Source: Phycisphaerales bacterium
GTDB taxonomy: Bacteria; Planctomycetota; Phycisphaerae; Phycisphaerales; UBA1924
Direction of reading: 5' to 3'
NCBI GenBank assembly: GCA_020849105.1
Contig: JADLGW010000021.1
Span: 1-64,000 of the forward strand
Length of the DNA stretch: 64,000 nt
Under the pieces are notes generated by a model that saw only the letters and a list, made by a program, of their open reading frames with translations, made no database searches and was not told the DNA's origin. Below, in pieces: positions 45,383-54,200 of this stretch (position 1 is the stretch's first letter; the number at the start of each line of letters is the position of its first letter). The translations under genes were made by a program, and so were the position numbers.

Positions 45383-45784
45383 TCACCCGATGTGTACGAC
45401 AACCTCCCGCTCGTGCGGGCCGCGGCGGTGCTCCCAAAGGAACACGCCCTGCCACCGCCCCAGCGCCAGCGAACCGCCCACGATGGGGATGGACAGCGAG
45501 GTCTGCGTGAGCGCGGCCTTGACGTGCGCCGGCATGTCGTCGGGCCCTTCGTCGTGGTGTGTGTAGAGCGGGTCGTTCTCGGGCACGAGCCGGTCCAGCC
45601 AGGCCTCCAGGTCGCGCCGGGCCGACGGGTCTGCGTTCTCCTGGATCAGCAGCGATGCGCTGGTGTGCCGGATGAAGAGCGTGCAGAGCCCCTCGGCCGC
45701 GCCGCTCTCCCGGACGATGTCGCCGAGCCCGCGGAGCGGGTGCAGCCCCCGCCCGGTCGTCTTGATGGTGAGCCGCCGGATCAC
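45383..45784 (-). CDS. YjbQ-family (UPF0047) protein
   Basis: A 133-aa protein from GTG 45784 with a 4-base GTGA overlap of the peptidase stop. LCTLFIRHTSASLLIQENADPSARRDLEAWL and THHDEGPDDMPAHVKAALTQTSLSIPI, followed by LGRWQGVFLWEHRRGPHEREVVVHI, are the three family blocks. The conserved Thr/His/Asp/His residues line a pocket with thiamin-phosphate synthase activity reported for some members. It is co-transcribed with the S10 peptidase. Confidence 0.88.
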   Translation of the reverse strand: MIRRLTIKTTGRGLHPLRGLGDIVRESGAAEGLCTLFIRHTSASLLIQENADPSARRDLEAWLDRLVPENDPLYTHHDEGPDDMPAHVKAALTQTSLSIPIVGGSLALGRWQGVFLWEHRRGPHEREVVVHIG

Positions 45785-47325
45785 GGCGCGCCCGCGGGAG
45801 CGGCGGCCGGCGACGCGCCCTTGTAGAACTCTGCCGCGTCGTGCTTCAGTTTCGCCAGGTCCGCGTCGCGGATGTACATCATGTGCCCGCACTCGTAGTA
45901 CGCCCTTGTCACATGCCGCCGCAGGGATGCGTCCAGGCCCAGGTGATCGACGGTGTACTCCGCGGCGTAGAACGGCGTGGCCAGGTCGTAGTACCCGCAC
46001 GCGACCATCACCCGCAGGTCGCGGTTCTTGGTCATTGCCGAGCGCAGCGTATCCGCCACGTCCGCGTAGCGGTTGCGGGCCGAGCCGTAGTTCCACGGCT
46101 GCACTCGCCCCGTCAGGATCTCGTAGGACAGGTCGTTCTCGTAGTTCAGTTCGCCGCGCATGTAGCGGTTGATCGCCGCGGTGTACGGGCCCTGGATCGC
46201 GGCGTAACTCGGGTCGTAGTCCGTGCGCGAGCCCACCCCGGACTCGTCGATGCCCGTGTACCGCGAGTCCAGCCGACCGACGGTGCGTCCCGCGTCCCGC
46301 AGCAGTTCCTTGCAGAAGAAGGAGATGTCGATGCGGAGGTTGGCCCGAAGGCAGGCGTCCTTCGAGAGCCCGGTGAAGGAGGCCAGCCTCGCCGCGATCC
46401 GGTCGCGGTCCTCGGCGGAGAGTGCATCGCCCTGCGCCAGCGCCCGCAGGTAGTCGCCCCCCGCCCACTGGCGTGCCGCCGTCAGCGAGACCGCCAGGTC
46501 CTTCTGCAGGTCCGGGGCCAGCCTGCGGTGGTACCACGCCGTCGCGGTGTACGTGGGCAGGAACAGCCAGTAGGGCGTGTCGTTGCCCTCGTCGAAGTTG
46601 ATGGTCCCGAAGTTGAGCACGCTGGAGATGAGCACGATCCCCGAGAGGTACATCCCGTGCGTGTCCTGGAGGTACCCGGAGAGCCCCGCGGCCCGCGTGG
46701 TGCCGTAACTCTCGCCCGCCAGGAACTTGGGCGAGCCCCAGCGCTGCTCCCGTGTCGTGTAGAGCCGGATGAAGTCGCCCACCCACCGGATGTCCTCGTC
46801 CAGCCCGTGGAACTGGTTGCCGCTCTCACCCTCGGTCGGGCGCGAGTAGCCCGTCGTCACCGGGTCGATGAAGACCAGGTCGGTCATGTCCAGCCACGAG
46901 TACCCGTTGTCCACGATGCGATAGGGCGGCGTCGGGATCGACGGCTCGTCGGGGCGGTCCTGCCCGTCGTTCATCGGGACGCGGCGGGGGCCCAGCGCCC
47001 CCATGTGCAGCCAGACGGACGACGATCCCGGGCCGCCGTTGAACGCGAACGTGATCGGGCGCGACGGGTCGGTCGCGCCGTCCTTCTTCCGGGTGTAGGC
47101 GACGTAGAACACGTTCGCCTTCACCTTGTCCTCGGAGTCCGGCAGCCGCAGGTACCCCGCGGTGGCGGAGTACTGGACCTTCTCGCCGCCGATCGTCACC
47201 TCGTGGGACGTGGTCACCTGCTCATCGCGCTTGTCGCGTTTCGTGCCGTCGTCCTTCTTCTTGTCCTGGGCGGGGGCGAGCGGGCAGAGGGCCAGGAGCA
47301 GCACGGCAATCAGGAGGTGGCGCAT
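45781..47325 (-). CDS. exported S10-family serine carboxypeptidase-like protein
   Basis: A 514-aa exported protein: signal peptide (LLIAVLLLALCPLAPAQ), a Lys/Asp-rich linker, then the S10 fold with ITFAFNGGPGSSSVWLHMGALGP (oxyanion hole), FLAGESYGTTRAAG (Ser206), MVACGYYDLATPFYAAEY (catalytic Asp) and RAYYECGHMMYIRD (His). It removes C-terminal residues from peptides outside the inner membrane. ATG 47325 begins the signal peptide; the earlier in-frame start adds 18 residues without a signal pattern. Followed by the YjbQ gene with coupled translation. Confidence 0.88.
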   Translation of the reverse strand: MRHLLIAVLLLALCPLAPAQDKKKDDGTKRDKRDEQVTTSHEVTIGGEKVQYSATAGYLRLPDSEDKVKANVFYVAYTRKKDGATDPSRPITFAFNGGPGSSSVWLHMGALGPRRVPMNDGQDRPDEPSIPTPPYRIVDNGYSWLDMTDLVFIDPVTTGYSRPTEGESGNQFHGLDEDIRWVGDFIRLYTTREQRWGSPKFLAGESYGTTRAAGLSGYLQDTHGMYLSGIVLISSVLNFGTINFDEGNDTPYWLFLPTYTATAWYHRRLAPDLQKDLAVSLTAARQWAGGDYLRALAQGDALSAEDRDRIAARLASFTGLSKDACLRANLRIDISFFCKELLRDAGRTVGRLDSRYTGIDESGVGSRTDYDPSYAAIQGPYTAAINRYMRGELNYENDLSYEILTGRVQPWNYGSARNRYADVADTLRSAMTKNRDLRVMVACGYYDLATPFYAAEYTVDHLGLDASLRRHVTRAYYECGHMMYIRDADLAKLKHDAAEFYKGASPAAAPAGAP

Positions 47326-47389
47326 CGCCGCAGAATAGCACAACGACCGCACACCCCGCGCCCCCCGGGGATCCCGCATGATTGTGGCG

Positions 47390-48259
47390 TTACACCCACT
47401 TCAGCGCATAGAAGATGGCGGTGAACGCCATGTCCGCGATGATGATGGAGACCACGCACTGCACGACGGTCCCGGTGGTCGCCCGGCCGACGCCCTGCGC
47501 GCCCCCCGTGACCTTGAGCCCGTTGGTGCAGGCGATGGCCCCGATGAGCAGCCCGAAGACCGTCGCCTTCCCGACACCGGTGTAGAAGTCCACGGGCTTC
47601 ACCTGGTCCAGCAGGTTGTCGATGTACCGGCCCGCGGGGATCCCCAGGGCCAGCGCCCCCCCGGCCAGCGAGGCGAAGATCGAGACGAAGTCCGCGATCA
47701 CGGCGATCGCGGTCATGCTGACGATGGCCGCGACGACCCGGGGCACCACCAGGAACCGGATGGGGTTGAGGCCGTGGGCCTCCAGGGCCTCGATCTCCTC
47801 GCCCACGACCATCGTCCCGATCTCCGCGGCGATCGCGGCGCCGGCGAACCCGGTCAGCACGATCGCCGAGATCAGCGGGCCCAGTTCGCGCAGCACCGCG
47901 ACGCCCACGATGTTGGCCACCAGGTCCCGCTGGTTGTACGTGTCCAGCGGCGGGGCCATCTGGAGCGTCAGGATCAGCCCCACGCACGCCGAGACGAGCG
48001 ACACGATGAACAGCGAGCGCACCCCGATCCGGATGGTCTGGGAGACGATCGCCCCGTACCCGATCCGCACCCGACGATCGCGGAACGAGCGCAGCACGAT
48101 ATGGTGGGCCCGCACCACCAGGTACAGCACCGTACCGATGTGGTCGAGCACCGCCAGCGTGCGCTGGCCCACGAACTCCACGCCGCGCAGGATTCCGATC
48201 CGCGCGCGCCCGGCCCAGGGAACGCCTCGGCTGCGCGTGGGGGTGGGGGTGTCCGGCAT
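47390..48259 (-). CDS. MlaE-family ABC transporter permease
   Basis: A 289-aa membrane protein with five or six hydrophobic segments. LRELGPLISAIVLTGFAGAAIAAEIGTMVVGEEIEALEAHGLNPIRFLVVPRVVA is spread over the MlaE signature region (R.LGP.L......G..GAA.AAE.G.M...EEI.AL...G..P...LV.PR..A). MlaE permeases move phospholipids between membranes with an ATPase (MlaF), an MCE protein (MlaD) and a STAS protein (MlaB). Here only the STAS gene is adjacent, 1 base upstream. The ATPase and MCE parts are not in this window. The N-terminal 35 residues are basic and polar. Confidence 0.85.
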   Translation of the reverse strand: MPDTPTPTRSRGVPWAGRARIGILRGVEFVGQRTLAVLDHIGTVLYLVVRAHHIVLRSFRDRRVRIGYGAIVSQTIRIGVRSLFIVSLVSACVGLILTLQMAPPLDTYNQRDLVANIVGVAVLRELGPLISAIVLTGFAGAAIAAEIGTMVVGEEIEALEAHGLNPIRFLVVPRVVAAIVSMTAIAVIADFVSIFASLAGGALALGIPAGRYIDNLLDQVKPVDFYTGVGKATVFGLLIGAIACTNGLKVTGGAQGVGRATTGTVVQCVVSIIIADMAFTAIFYALKWV

Positions 48260-48260
48260 C

Positions 48261-48602
48261 TCAGGACCGCAGGGCGGCTTCGCGGTTGGCGGTAATCGTG
48301 AAGATCGTGTCCAGCCGCGCGATCTCGAAGATCGACTTGACGCGGTCCATCAGGCCGCACAGCACCATCTTTGACCCGTTGCGCCGGGCCACCTGGAACG
48401 CCTCCACGAGCGTGGCGACCCCCGAACTGTCCATGTACTCGACTTCGGACAGGTCGATGACGACCCGCTTGGGGCGCGACGCCTGGGCCTCCCGCAGCAC
48501 GCTCCGCAGCCTGGGCGAGCGGGACAGGTCCACCTCCCCGACCGGGGCAACCACCACCGTGTCCCCTTCACGCGTCACGTCGACGCGCATCTCCTCGCTC
48601 AT
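48261..48602 (-). CDS. STAS-domain protein (anti-anti-sigma factor or MlaB-like)
   Basis: A 113-aa STAS domain: VVVAPVGEVDLSRSPRLRSVLREA, then KRVVIDLSEVEYMDSSGVATLVEAFQVARRNGSKMVLCGLMDRVKSIFEIARLD. The DSSG motif holds the Ser that is phosphorylated by RsbW-type kinases. It is overlapped by the RsbW-like gene (ATGA) upstream and followed 1 base later by MlaE, so it could serve either as the antagonist of the anti-sigma factor or as the MlaB subunit of the transporter. Dual use is possible. Confidence 0.85.
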   Translation of the reverse strand: MSEEMRVDVTREGDTVVVAPVGEVDLSRSPRLRSVLREAQASRPKRVVIDLSEVEYMDSSGVATLVEAFQVARRNGSKMVLCGLMDRVKSIFEIARLDTIFTITANREAALRS

Positions 48603-49081
48603 GCCCCACCCCCCTTGCCCGCGGGCACGGCGGCCCGGTGTTTGATCAATGTCAGTCTCATGCCCACCTTGTCCCGCTTCTCGTAGCGGACCTCATCCAT
48701 CACTTCCTTGATGATGTGCACGCCCAGCCCGCCGGGCCGGATGTCGTCCAGGTTGCGGCCCTTGATCGCGCCGGGGTCGATCTGCTTCGCCTCGTCCTCG
48801 ATCACGACCGTGATCCCGGCCGATCCGTTGCCGTCGGCGCTGGGCCACAGGCTCACCCAGATCGGCCCGTCCCGCCGCTTGTCGTACCCGTGGCGGATGA
48901 TGTTGCAGAGCGCCTCATCCACCGCCAGCGCGATGTGCCCGCACGCCTCCTCGCCGAACCCCAGGCGCTTCGCGACCCCGGCCACAAGTTCCCGCGTCCC
49001 GCTCAGGTAGTTCGGGTCGCTGACCAGCCGGAGGTGCAGGTCGGGCGCGGACGTGTACGGGCTTGGACTCGGCCTGTTCAT
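48599..49081 (-). CDS. RsbW-like serine kinase/anti-sigma factor
   Basis: A 160-aa GHKL ATPase of the HATPase_c_2 type: FGEEACGHIALAVDEALCNIIRHGYD (N box with Asp-Glu-Ala..Asn), VVIEDEAKQIDPGAI (DxG-equivalent), PGGLGVHIIKEVMDEVRYEK (G2 box). Such proteins bind and inactivate a sigma factor, and phosphorylate their STAS antagonist. No sigma factor gene is in the window. Start ATG 49081; overlaps the STAS start by 4 bases. The Mla permease is in the same transcript. Confidence 0.85.
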   Translation of the reverse strand: MNRPSPSPYTSAPDLHLRLVSDPNYLSGTRELVAGVAKRLGFGEEACGHIALAVDEALCNIIRHGYDKRRDGPIWVSLWPSADGNGSAGITVVIEDEAKQIDPGAIKGRNLDDIRPGGLGVHIIKEVMDEVRYEKRDKVGMRLTLIKHRAAVPAGKGGGA

Positions 49082-49085
49082 GGCA

Positions 49086-49454
49086 TCAGCCGCCTTCGAG
49101 GTCCGGGCCGCCGCCGGCCGCGGACACCCCCCCAGTATCGGCCCCCGGGTGCCCCTGACGATACCACTGCGCCCAGGCTTCCACCGCCGGCTCCCGGTCC
49201 CACTCAGGGGCGGCGAACTTGTAGCCCATGGTCTGCCCCGTCAGGCGTTCCAGCGTCAGAATAGACAGCATCCGCACGGCCGGGTCGTCGCTGTCCAGGC
49301 ACTCGATCAGGTTCTTGATGTGTGAACGATCGCCCGTGGCCGCGGTGTCGGTGATGGCGTCGAGCCTTGCCCCGGGGTTCGGAGAGCCGAACCCGCCGGG
49401 CGGCATCGCGCACCCGCACAGCACCAGGATGGACAGGGTCCAGAGTCGCGCCAC
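49086..49454 (-). CDS. small lipoprotein with HEAT-like segment
   Basis: A 122-aa lipoprotein (GTG start): signal with lipobox L-C-G-C (Cys15), then SHIKNLIECLDSDDPAVRMLSILTLERLTGQTMGYKFAAPEW, which has the HEAT-repeat helix pair pattern (L..LL.D.D..VR..A...L). The C-terminus is Gly-rich. Stands 4 bases upstream of the RsbW-like gene and may head that operon. It may bind another envelope protein; no specific role is known. Confidence 0.65.
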   Translation of the reverse strand: MARLWTLSILVLCGCAMPPGGFGSPNPGARLDAITDTAATGDRSHIKNLIECLDSDDPAVRMLSILTLERLTGQTMGYKFAAPEWDREPAVEAWAQWYRQGHPGADTGGVSAAGGGPDLEGG

Positions 49455-49595
49455 GATGACAACTGTATCGGGCGTCCGTTCCGGGCGGATTGGCGGCCGG
49501 GCGGGCGACGGGCCGAAAACCGTACGGGTGCCGCAACCGGACGCCGCCCGTGCAGGATGGGTCAGCGCGCCGAAAACCCCTTGATTTCAGGTGAC

Positions 49596-49627
49596 TTGAC
49601 AGGGTCAAAAAAGAAAAATCGTACACT
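49596..49627 (+). promoter_or_regulatory. possible promoter/palindrome upstream of the PEP-CTERM protein
   Basis: TTGACA (49596-49601) is followed by an A-rich stretch and TACACT (49622-49627), with a 20-base spacer that is longer than ideal. TTGAC-AGG-GTCAA around it is a short inverted repeat. The poly-A-rich segment (GGGTCAAAAAAGAAAAATCG) stands out in this GC-rich sequence. Confidence 0.35.
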
Positions 49628-49663
49628 GGCGGGCGGTTGCCTCCAGGGAAAGGAAGGCTCGTG

Positions 49664-50713
49664 ATGAAGGCCGCATGGAGTCCGCTCGTCGTTCTCGTGG
49701 CGGTGGTGCTGCCGGCGCTGGTGGCCGCTCCGGGTGCGCGGGGGCAGGCCCCGCCGAGTTACGACTTCCAGTTCGCCACCGTGGGCGCGGTCGGCAACGC
49801 GGCGTTCAACAACCCGAGTTACCCCTTTGCCACGGTGAGCAACGGCCGCGGCACGGTCAACTACGAGTTCCGCATGAGCAAGCTCGAGGTGACGACCGGG
49901 CAGTGGATGGAGTTCATCAACACGTTCTCGACCCAGAACGCGCCCGGGTTCCTGTTCCAGGAGGGGCCGTCGATCTGGGGGGCGCAGCGCGACCCGACCT
50001 ACTTCGGCCCGGGCGTGCGCTTCAAACTGAAGAACGCCCCGAACGCGGCGATGCGCCCGGTGACGGGCATCTCGTGGCGCGACGCGGCCATGTTTTGCAA
50101 CTGGCTGCACAACGGCAAGGGTTCGGCGCTCAGCGCATACCAGAACGGCGCGTACGACACCTCGACGTTCACGACCAACCCCAACGGCACGTTCAACGAC
50201 CAGGTGGCGCACAGCCCGGGCGCGCGGTACTGGATCCCCACGTTCGACGAGGCACTCAAGTCGCAGCACTACGACCCGGACCGCTACGGGCAGGGGCGGG
50301 GCGGGTGGTGGCTCTACCCGAACATGTCCGACGACCCGCCGATCGGCGGGCCCCCGGGGCAGGGGCAGACCAACGCGGGTTTCGGGCTGCCGTTCATGGC
50401 CGAGTGGGACATCCCGCTGGGATCCTACCCGGATGTCGTTTCGCCCTGGGGTCTCCTCGACGCCGCCGGCGCCAACTCGGAGTGGAACGAGTACATCTTC
50501 TTTGACGGCGGGGATCACGTCGAAAGGGGACTAAAGGGGTCGTTTGCGGATGGGGGTATCCCGCTCGACCACGCCAATGCGCTGTCTTCTGAAAAACCTG
50601 ACACACACGGAGTCAGAATGGGTCTTCGGATTGTTTCCGCTGTCCCCTCACCTGGCGCGGCGGCCGGCCTGTTGCTGGCGGTCCTGGCCGGGATTGTTCG
50701 AAGAAGGAGGTAG
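49664..50713 (+). CDS. PEP-CTERM protein with formylglycine-generating-enzyme-like domain
   Basis: A 349-aa exported protein. Signal peptide (SPLVVLVAVVLPALVAAPGARG), then an FGE/SUMF1-like domain: FRMSKLEVTTGQWMEFINTF, AMRPVTGISWRDAAMFCNWLHNG and a late WNEYIFFDGGD..ERGLKGS. The C-terminus VPSPGAAAGLLLAVLAGIVRRRR is a PEP-CTERM-type sorting signal (V-P-x-P, hydrophobic helix, Arg tail), here in the planctomycete form. Exosortase would cut near V-P-S-P and attach the protein to the surface. FGE-like domains in planctomycete exported proteins are often non-catalytic. Start ATG 49664 follows AAAGGAAGG. The next exported gene starts 3 bases after the stop. Confidence 0.82.
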   Translation: MKAAWSPLVVLVAVVLPALVAAPGARGQAPPSYDFQFATVGAVGNAAFNNPSYPFATVSNGRGTVNYEFRMSKLEVTTGQWMEFINTFSTQNAPGFLFQEGPSIWGAQRDPTYFGPGVRFKLKNAPNAAMRPVTGISWRDAAMFCNWLHNGKGSALSAYQNGAYDTSTFTTNPNGTFNDQVAHSPGARYWIPTFDEALKSQHYDPDRYGQGRGGWWLYPNMSDDPPIGGPPGQGQTNAGFGLPFMAEWDIPLGSYPDVVSPWGLLDAAGANSEWNEYIFFDGGDHVERGLKGSFADGGIPLDHANALSSEKPDTHGVRMGLRIVSAVPSPGAAAGLLLAVLAGIVRRRR

Positions 50714-50716
50714 CCC

Positions 50717-52264
50717 ATGAAGCGTCTGCTGATCGGCATGGGTCTCGCAGTGCTCACTGCGGGCGCTCCGCTCCAGGCCGTCAACGAGATCAAGGTGATC
50801 GTGACGAACTCCGGAACGCCGACGACCACATACCACGACGCGAACGCCGCGTTCAGTGTCGGCGTGTCGTCCACGACAACGCTGATCAACATCACCGCGG
50901 TCGACGGGGTGTCGGGCGTCGGGGTCGTCACCATCACAGGGAGCGGGAGTTCCGATCTGAAGGTCTTCTATGGCAGCGGCGCCTTTCCCACCACGGGGCT
51001 TGCGACGACCGCCGAGTGCGGGGACATCGGCGGGCTGACGGTGAGCAACTCGACGCAGCGGGCTGCGACGAGCCTTGCCGGTCACATCAAGGAGGACGTG
51101 GAGGGGTCGGTGATCGTTGGGAAGTTGTACCGCTTCGACGCGGACGGCGCGATCAAGTCCACGTTCCAGGCGGCTCTCCCGGGTGGTACCGGATTGTTCA
51201 TCGTGAACGCCGCATCCACCTCCGCGGGCGCGTCGATCACCTGTGACAGCGGCGACATCTCAAAGGTTGAGACGACCAGCAACTGCGCCGGAGCCGTCTC
51301 CGCGACCGACGGGGACATCCTGCTCGTCAAGGTCGGCGGCGACCTCACCGCCACCGTCCGCGCCAGCGACGGCCGGATCGTGGACATCCTTGTGACCGGC
51401 GGGATCGATATCGCCCCCGGCAGTTCCTCCAGTATCCGCTCAAAGGAAGGCGCGAGCCGCATCACCTGCGCCACCATCTCCTCCCAGACTACGATCTCGC
51501 TGATTGCCGACAACGGCACGGGCGCGCTCGGACTGCTCAAGGTTAGCTCCGGTGGCATCCCCAATGGCTGCCATGTCCACGTCAAGTCGCTCACGCTGCC
51601 CGATACCGGCAGCGAGTCCGGCATCATCGTGAACGGCGACATGAACGGGCTCATCACCATCCAGAACGGTGGCACCGTCTCGCAGCCCATCTGGATCGGC
51701 GGCTCGCTAGGCAGCAACGGCGTCATCGGGTACTACTACGAGTTTGGCCTGACCAACCAGATCATCATCAATGGGGACGACGTCGGTGGCACATGGTCGG
51801 GCAATGTGAGGATGGATTACGACGACGATGAGGGCGGCGCATACAACATCACGCCGAAGCCGTATTACCCCGGCGCGTCGAGCACCTACGGCGGCGGGGC
51901 CGTCGGGCTGGCGACCTTCCACTTGTACGACGACGACTGCCAGCCCGTGAACGGCGGGTCGCACGCCTTCACCGGGACCACGACGGTCGTCCTCAGTTTC
52001 TACGGGCCCATCGGGTGGGACACGAACTACACCGACCCCGTGGCCGTGTCGTACCGGCTCGCGGGCACGTCGACGTGGGTGCCGCTGCCGGGGACCGACT
52101 TCTCGTGCCAGGTCTCGGGGCGGTTCCTCACCGTGACCGCGATCACCAACTGGGACTTCGCCGACGACTTTGACTACCGGATCGAGTCCGTCGACGGCGC
52201 GCTCTACAGCCAGGTCCCCTCGACCCCGGACGTTGATTTCACCTACACCATCAGCGGGCAGTGA
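50717..52264 (+). CDS. exported repetitive beta-rich protein, unknown
   Basis: A 515-aa protein with a signal peptide (RLLIGMGLAVLTAGAPLQAV) and a strongly beta-patterned body rich in Gly, Ser, Thr, Ile, with repeated short phrases (GSVIVGKLY, GDILLVKVGGDLTATVRASDG, GIIVNGDMNGLITIQNGG). This is the look of a beta-solenoid or beta-sandwich adhesin-like protein. It lacks a PEP-CTERM signal and has few Cys. ATG 50717 has a strong AAGGAGGT site and is 3 bases after the PEP-CTERM gene, so the pair is one transcript. Function unknown. Confidence 0.65.
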   Translation: MKRLLIGMGLAVLTAGAPLQAVNEIKVIVTNSGTPTTTYHDANAAFSVGVSSTTTLINITAVDGVSGVGVVTITGSGSSDLKVFYGSGAFPTTGLATTAECGDIGGLTVSNSTQRAATSLAGHIKEDVEGSVIVGKLYRFDADGAIKSTFQAALPGGTGLFIVNAASTSAGASITCDSGDISKVETTSNCAGAVSATDGDILLVKVGGDLTATVRASDGRIVDILVTGGIDIAPGSSSSIRSKEGASRITCATISSQTTISLIADNGTGALGLLKVSSGGIPNGCHVHVKSLTLPDTGSESGIIVNGDMNGLITIQNGGTVSQPIWIGGSLGSNGVIGYYYEFGLTNQIIINGDDVGGTWSGNVRMDYDDDEGGAYNITPKPYYPGASSTYGGGAVGLATFHLYDDDCQPVNGGSHAFTGTTTVVLSFYGPIGWDTNYTDPVAVSYRLAGTSTWVPLPGTDFSCQVSGRFLTVTAITNWDFADDFDYRIESVDGALYSQVPSTPDVDFTYTISGQ

Positions 52265-52300
52265 GGTTCCATCCTGCCGGTGGCCGGAGCGGAAACGGGC

Positions 52301-52374
52301 GTGGCATGGGTAAGCCGCCTTGGGCTTACCCGTGGGGAAGACTCACGGGCAACGAAGCGTTGCCCATGCCACCC
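52301..52374. repeat. hairpin repeats of the GTGGCATGGG type, three copies
   Basis: First hairpin 52308-52331: GGGTAAGCC / GGCTTACCC with loop GCCTTG, preceded by GTGGCAT. Second, 52342-52374, is a 33-base copy in the opposite orientation of the sequence at 57365-57397; its stem is GGGCAACG / CGTTGCCC. A half copy follows (CACGGGCAACGG). The flanks are constant while the stems change by matching substitutions. It occupies the leader of guaA. Confidence 0.75.
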
Positions 52375-52445
52375 ACGGGCAACGGAGCGATTGCGACGGG
52401 CAGCGGCCGCCTACGCTTCCCGCTTCCCAATTTCCGGGAGGCCCC

Positions 52446-54023
52446 ATGCCCCTGCCGACGCTCTCGAACCTGCCGCACCACGAGGTGGTGCCGATCCTCG
52501 ATTTCGGCGGGCAGACCGCGCAACTGATCGCCCGCCGCGTGCGCGAGGCCGGGGCGTTCTCGATGCTCGTGGACCCGATGACCCCCGCCGCGGACCTGAG
52601 GGCCCTGCACCCCAAGGGCCTGATCCTCTCCGGCGGGCCGGCGAGCGTCTACGACACGGGCGCCCCGCGCTGCGACCCCGCGATCTTCGACCTGGGCCTG
52701 CCCATCCTGGGCATCTGCTACGGGATGCAACTGGCGTGCCAAGTGCTCGGGGCGAAGGTCGAGCGTGCCGCGCACCGCGAGTTCGGGCGCGCCACGCTCA
52801 CCGTCACGGACCGCACCGGGCTTCTCGGCGCCATCCCGGAACGCACCACCGTCTGGATGTCGCACGGCGACCAGGTGACGGGCCTGGACCGCGCCCAACT
52901 CCAGGCGGTGGCCACCACGCCCACCTGCCCGTACGCCGCCGTCCGCTCGACCGGGCCGGGCCTGCGGTTCTACGGCGTGCAGTTCCACCCGGAGGTGACG
53001 CACACGCCGCACGGCGTGGACATCCTGCAGAACTTCGTGTACGAGGTGTGCGGGTGCGAGGGCACCTGGAGGATGTCGGACTTCGCGGAGACCGCGACGC
53101 ATCGGATCCGCGAGACCGTCGGGCAGGGGCGCGTGATCTGCGGGCTCTCCGGCGGGGTCGATTCATCGGTCGCGGCGGCGCTCATCCACCGCGCGATCGG
53201 GCAGCGGCTGACCTGCGTGTTCGTGGACACCGGGCTGCTGCGCAAGAGCGAGCGCGACCTTGTCGAGACCACCTTCCGGGACCACTTCAGCATCGACCTG
53301 CGGGTGATCGACGCCTCGAAGGAGTTTCTCTCCGACCTGAAGGGCGTCACCGACCCGCAGGAGAAGCGCCGCCGCATCGGGCACCGGTTCATCGACGTCT
53401 TCAAGCAGGCCGCCCGGGACATCAAGGGGGCCGAGTTCCTGGCCCAGGGCACGCTGTACCCGGACGTGATCGAGTCCGGGCATGGGCACTCCGGCCAGGC
53501 CGCGGGCATCAAACTGCACCACAACGTCGGCGGGCTGCCGGAGCAACTGGGCTTCACGCTGGTGGAGCCGCTGCGCGACCTGTTCAAGGACGAGGTGCGC
53601 ACGCTCGGGCAGGTGCTCGGGCTGCCGGACCAGATCATCTGGCGTCACCCGTTCCCGGGCCCGGGCCTCGCGGTGCGCGTGCTGGGCGAGGTGACGAAGG
53701 AACGCCTGGACATCGTGCGCGAGGCCGACGAGATCCTCCTCGAAGAAATCGTGGCGGCGAACCTCTACCGCAGCACGAGCCAGGTCTTCGCCGTGCTGCT
53801 GCCCGTGCGCTCCGTCGGTGTGATGGGCGACGGGAGGACCTACGACAACCCGATCGCGATCCGCGCCGTCGAGACCCAGGACTTCATGACCGCCGACTGG
53901 GCCCGGATCCCCTACGCCGTCCTCTCCACCATCAGCAGCCGCATCATCAACGAGGTCCGCGGCGTCAACCGCGTGGTCTACGACATCTCCAGCAAGCCGC
54001 CGGCGACGATCGAGTGGGAGTGA
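52446..54023 (+). CDS. guaA: GMP synthase (glutamine-hydrolysing)
   Basis: A 525-aa GuaA with both domains. The glutamine amidotransferase part has [13 protein letters not shown] (Cys91) and the [14 protein letters not shown] triad region. The PP-loop ATPase has [19 protein letters not shown] (235-241 is the loop) and the C-terminal dimerisation block has [17 protein letters not shown]. It turns XMP to GMP. Family length and all signature residues are intact. ATG 52446 is only 33 bases from the CDS-free repeat region, so hairpin repeats lie in its leader. No purine riboswitch consensus was found. Confidence 0.96.
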   Translation: MPLPTLSNLPHHEVVPILDFGGQTAQLIARRVREAGAFSMLVDPMTPAADLRALHPKGLILSGGPASVYDTGAPRCDPAIFDLGLPILGICYGMQLACQVLGAKVERAAHREFGRATLTVTDRTGLLGAIPERTTVWMSHGDQVTGLDRAQLQAVATTPTCPYAAVRSTGPGLRFYGVQFHPEVTHTPHGVDILQNFVYEVCGCEGTWRMSDFAETATHRIRETVGQGRVICGLSGGVDSSVAAALIHRAIGQRLTCVFVDTGLLRKSERDLVETTFRDHFSIDLRVIDASKEFLSDLKGVTDPQEKRRRIGHRFIDVFKQAARDIKGAEFLAQGTLYPDVIESGHGHSGQAAGIKLHHNVGGLPEQLGFTLVEPLRDLFKDEVRTLGQVLGLPDQIIWRHPFPGPGLAVRVLGEVTKERLDIVREADEILLEEIVAANLYRSTSQVFAVLLPVRSVGVMGDGRTYDNPIAIRAVETQDFMTADWARIPYAVLSTISSRIINEVRGVNRVVYDISSKPPATIEWE

Positions 54024-54139
54024 CCCGGTCATACCCGACGCGACCGTGAGGGATCGACCAGAAGTCCGCGGTCACGGCGTGCTCATTACTGGAACGGGAA
54101 GACCGGGTGCTGGGGATGCCGCGGGCCGGTGCCGCTCAC

Positions 54140-54178
54140 AAAAAAACACGAGCCCCGACCAAACGACTCGGCCGGGGC
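54140..54178 (-). terminator. Rho-independent terminator of the minus-strand PEP-CTERM gene
   Basis: Minus strand: GCCCCGGCC / GGTCGGGGC stem (one G-A mismatch) with a short loop, then TCGTG and seven T (54146-54140). It stands 22 bases beyond the stop of the gene at 54201-54995. Confidence 0.75.
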
Positions 54179-54200
54179 CCGGGTGGATAGAAAGCGAGTT

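Noticed and set aside
45169..45400. CRISPR array in the repeated region at 45.1-45.4 kb
   Set aside because: The words recur irregularly, without equal repeats or unique spacers of constant length.
52301..52445. Purine riboswitch in front of guaA
   Set aside because: No conserved purine-riboswitch core was found; the hairpins there belong to a repeat family seen elsewhere.
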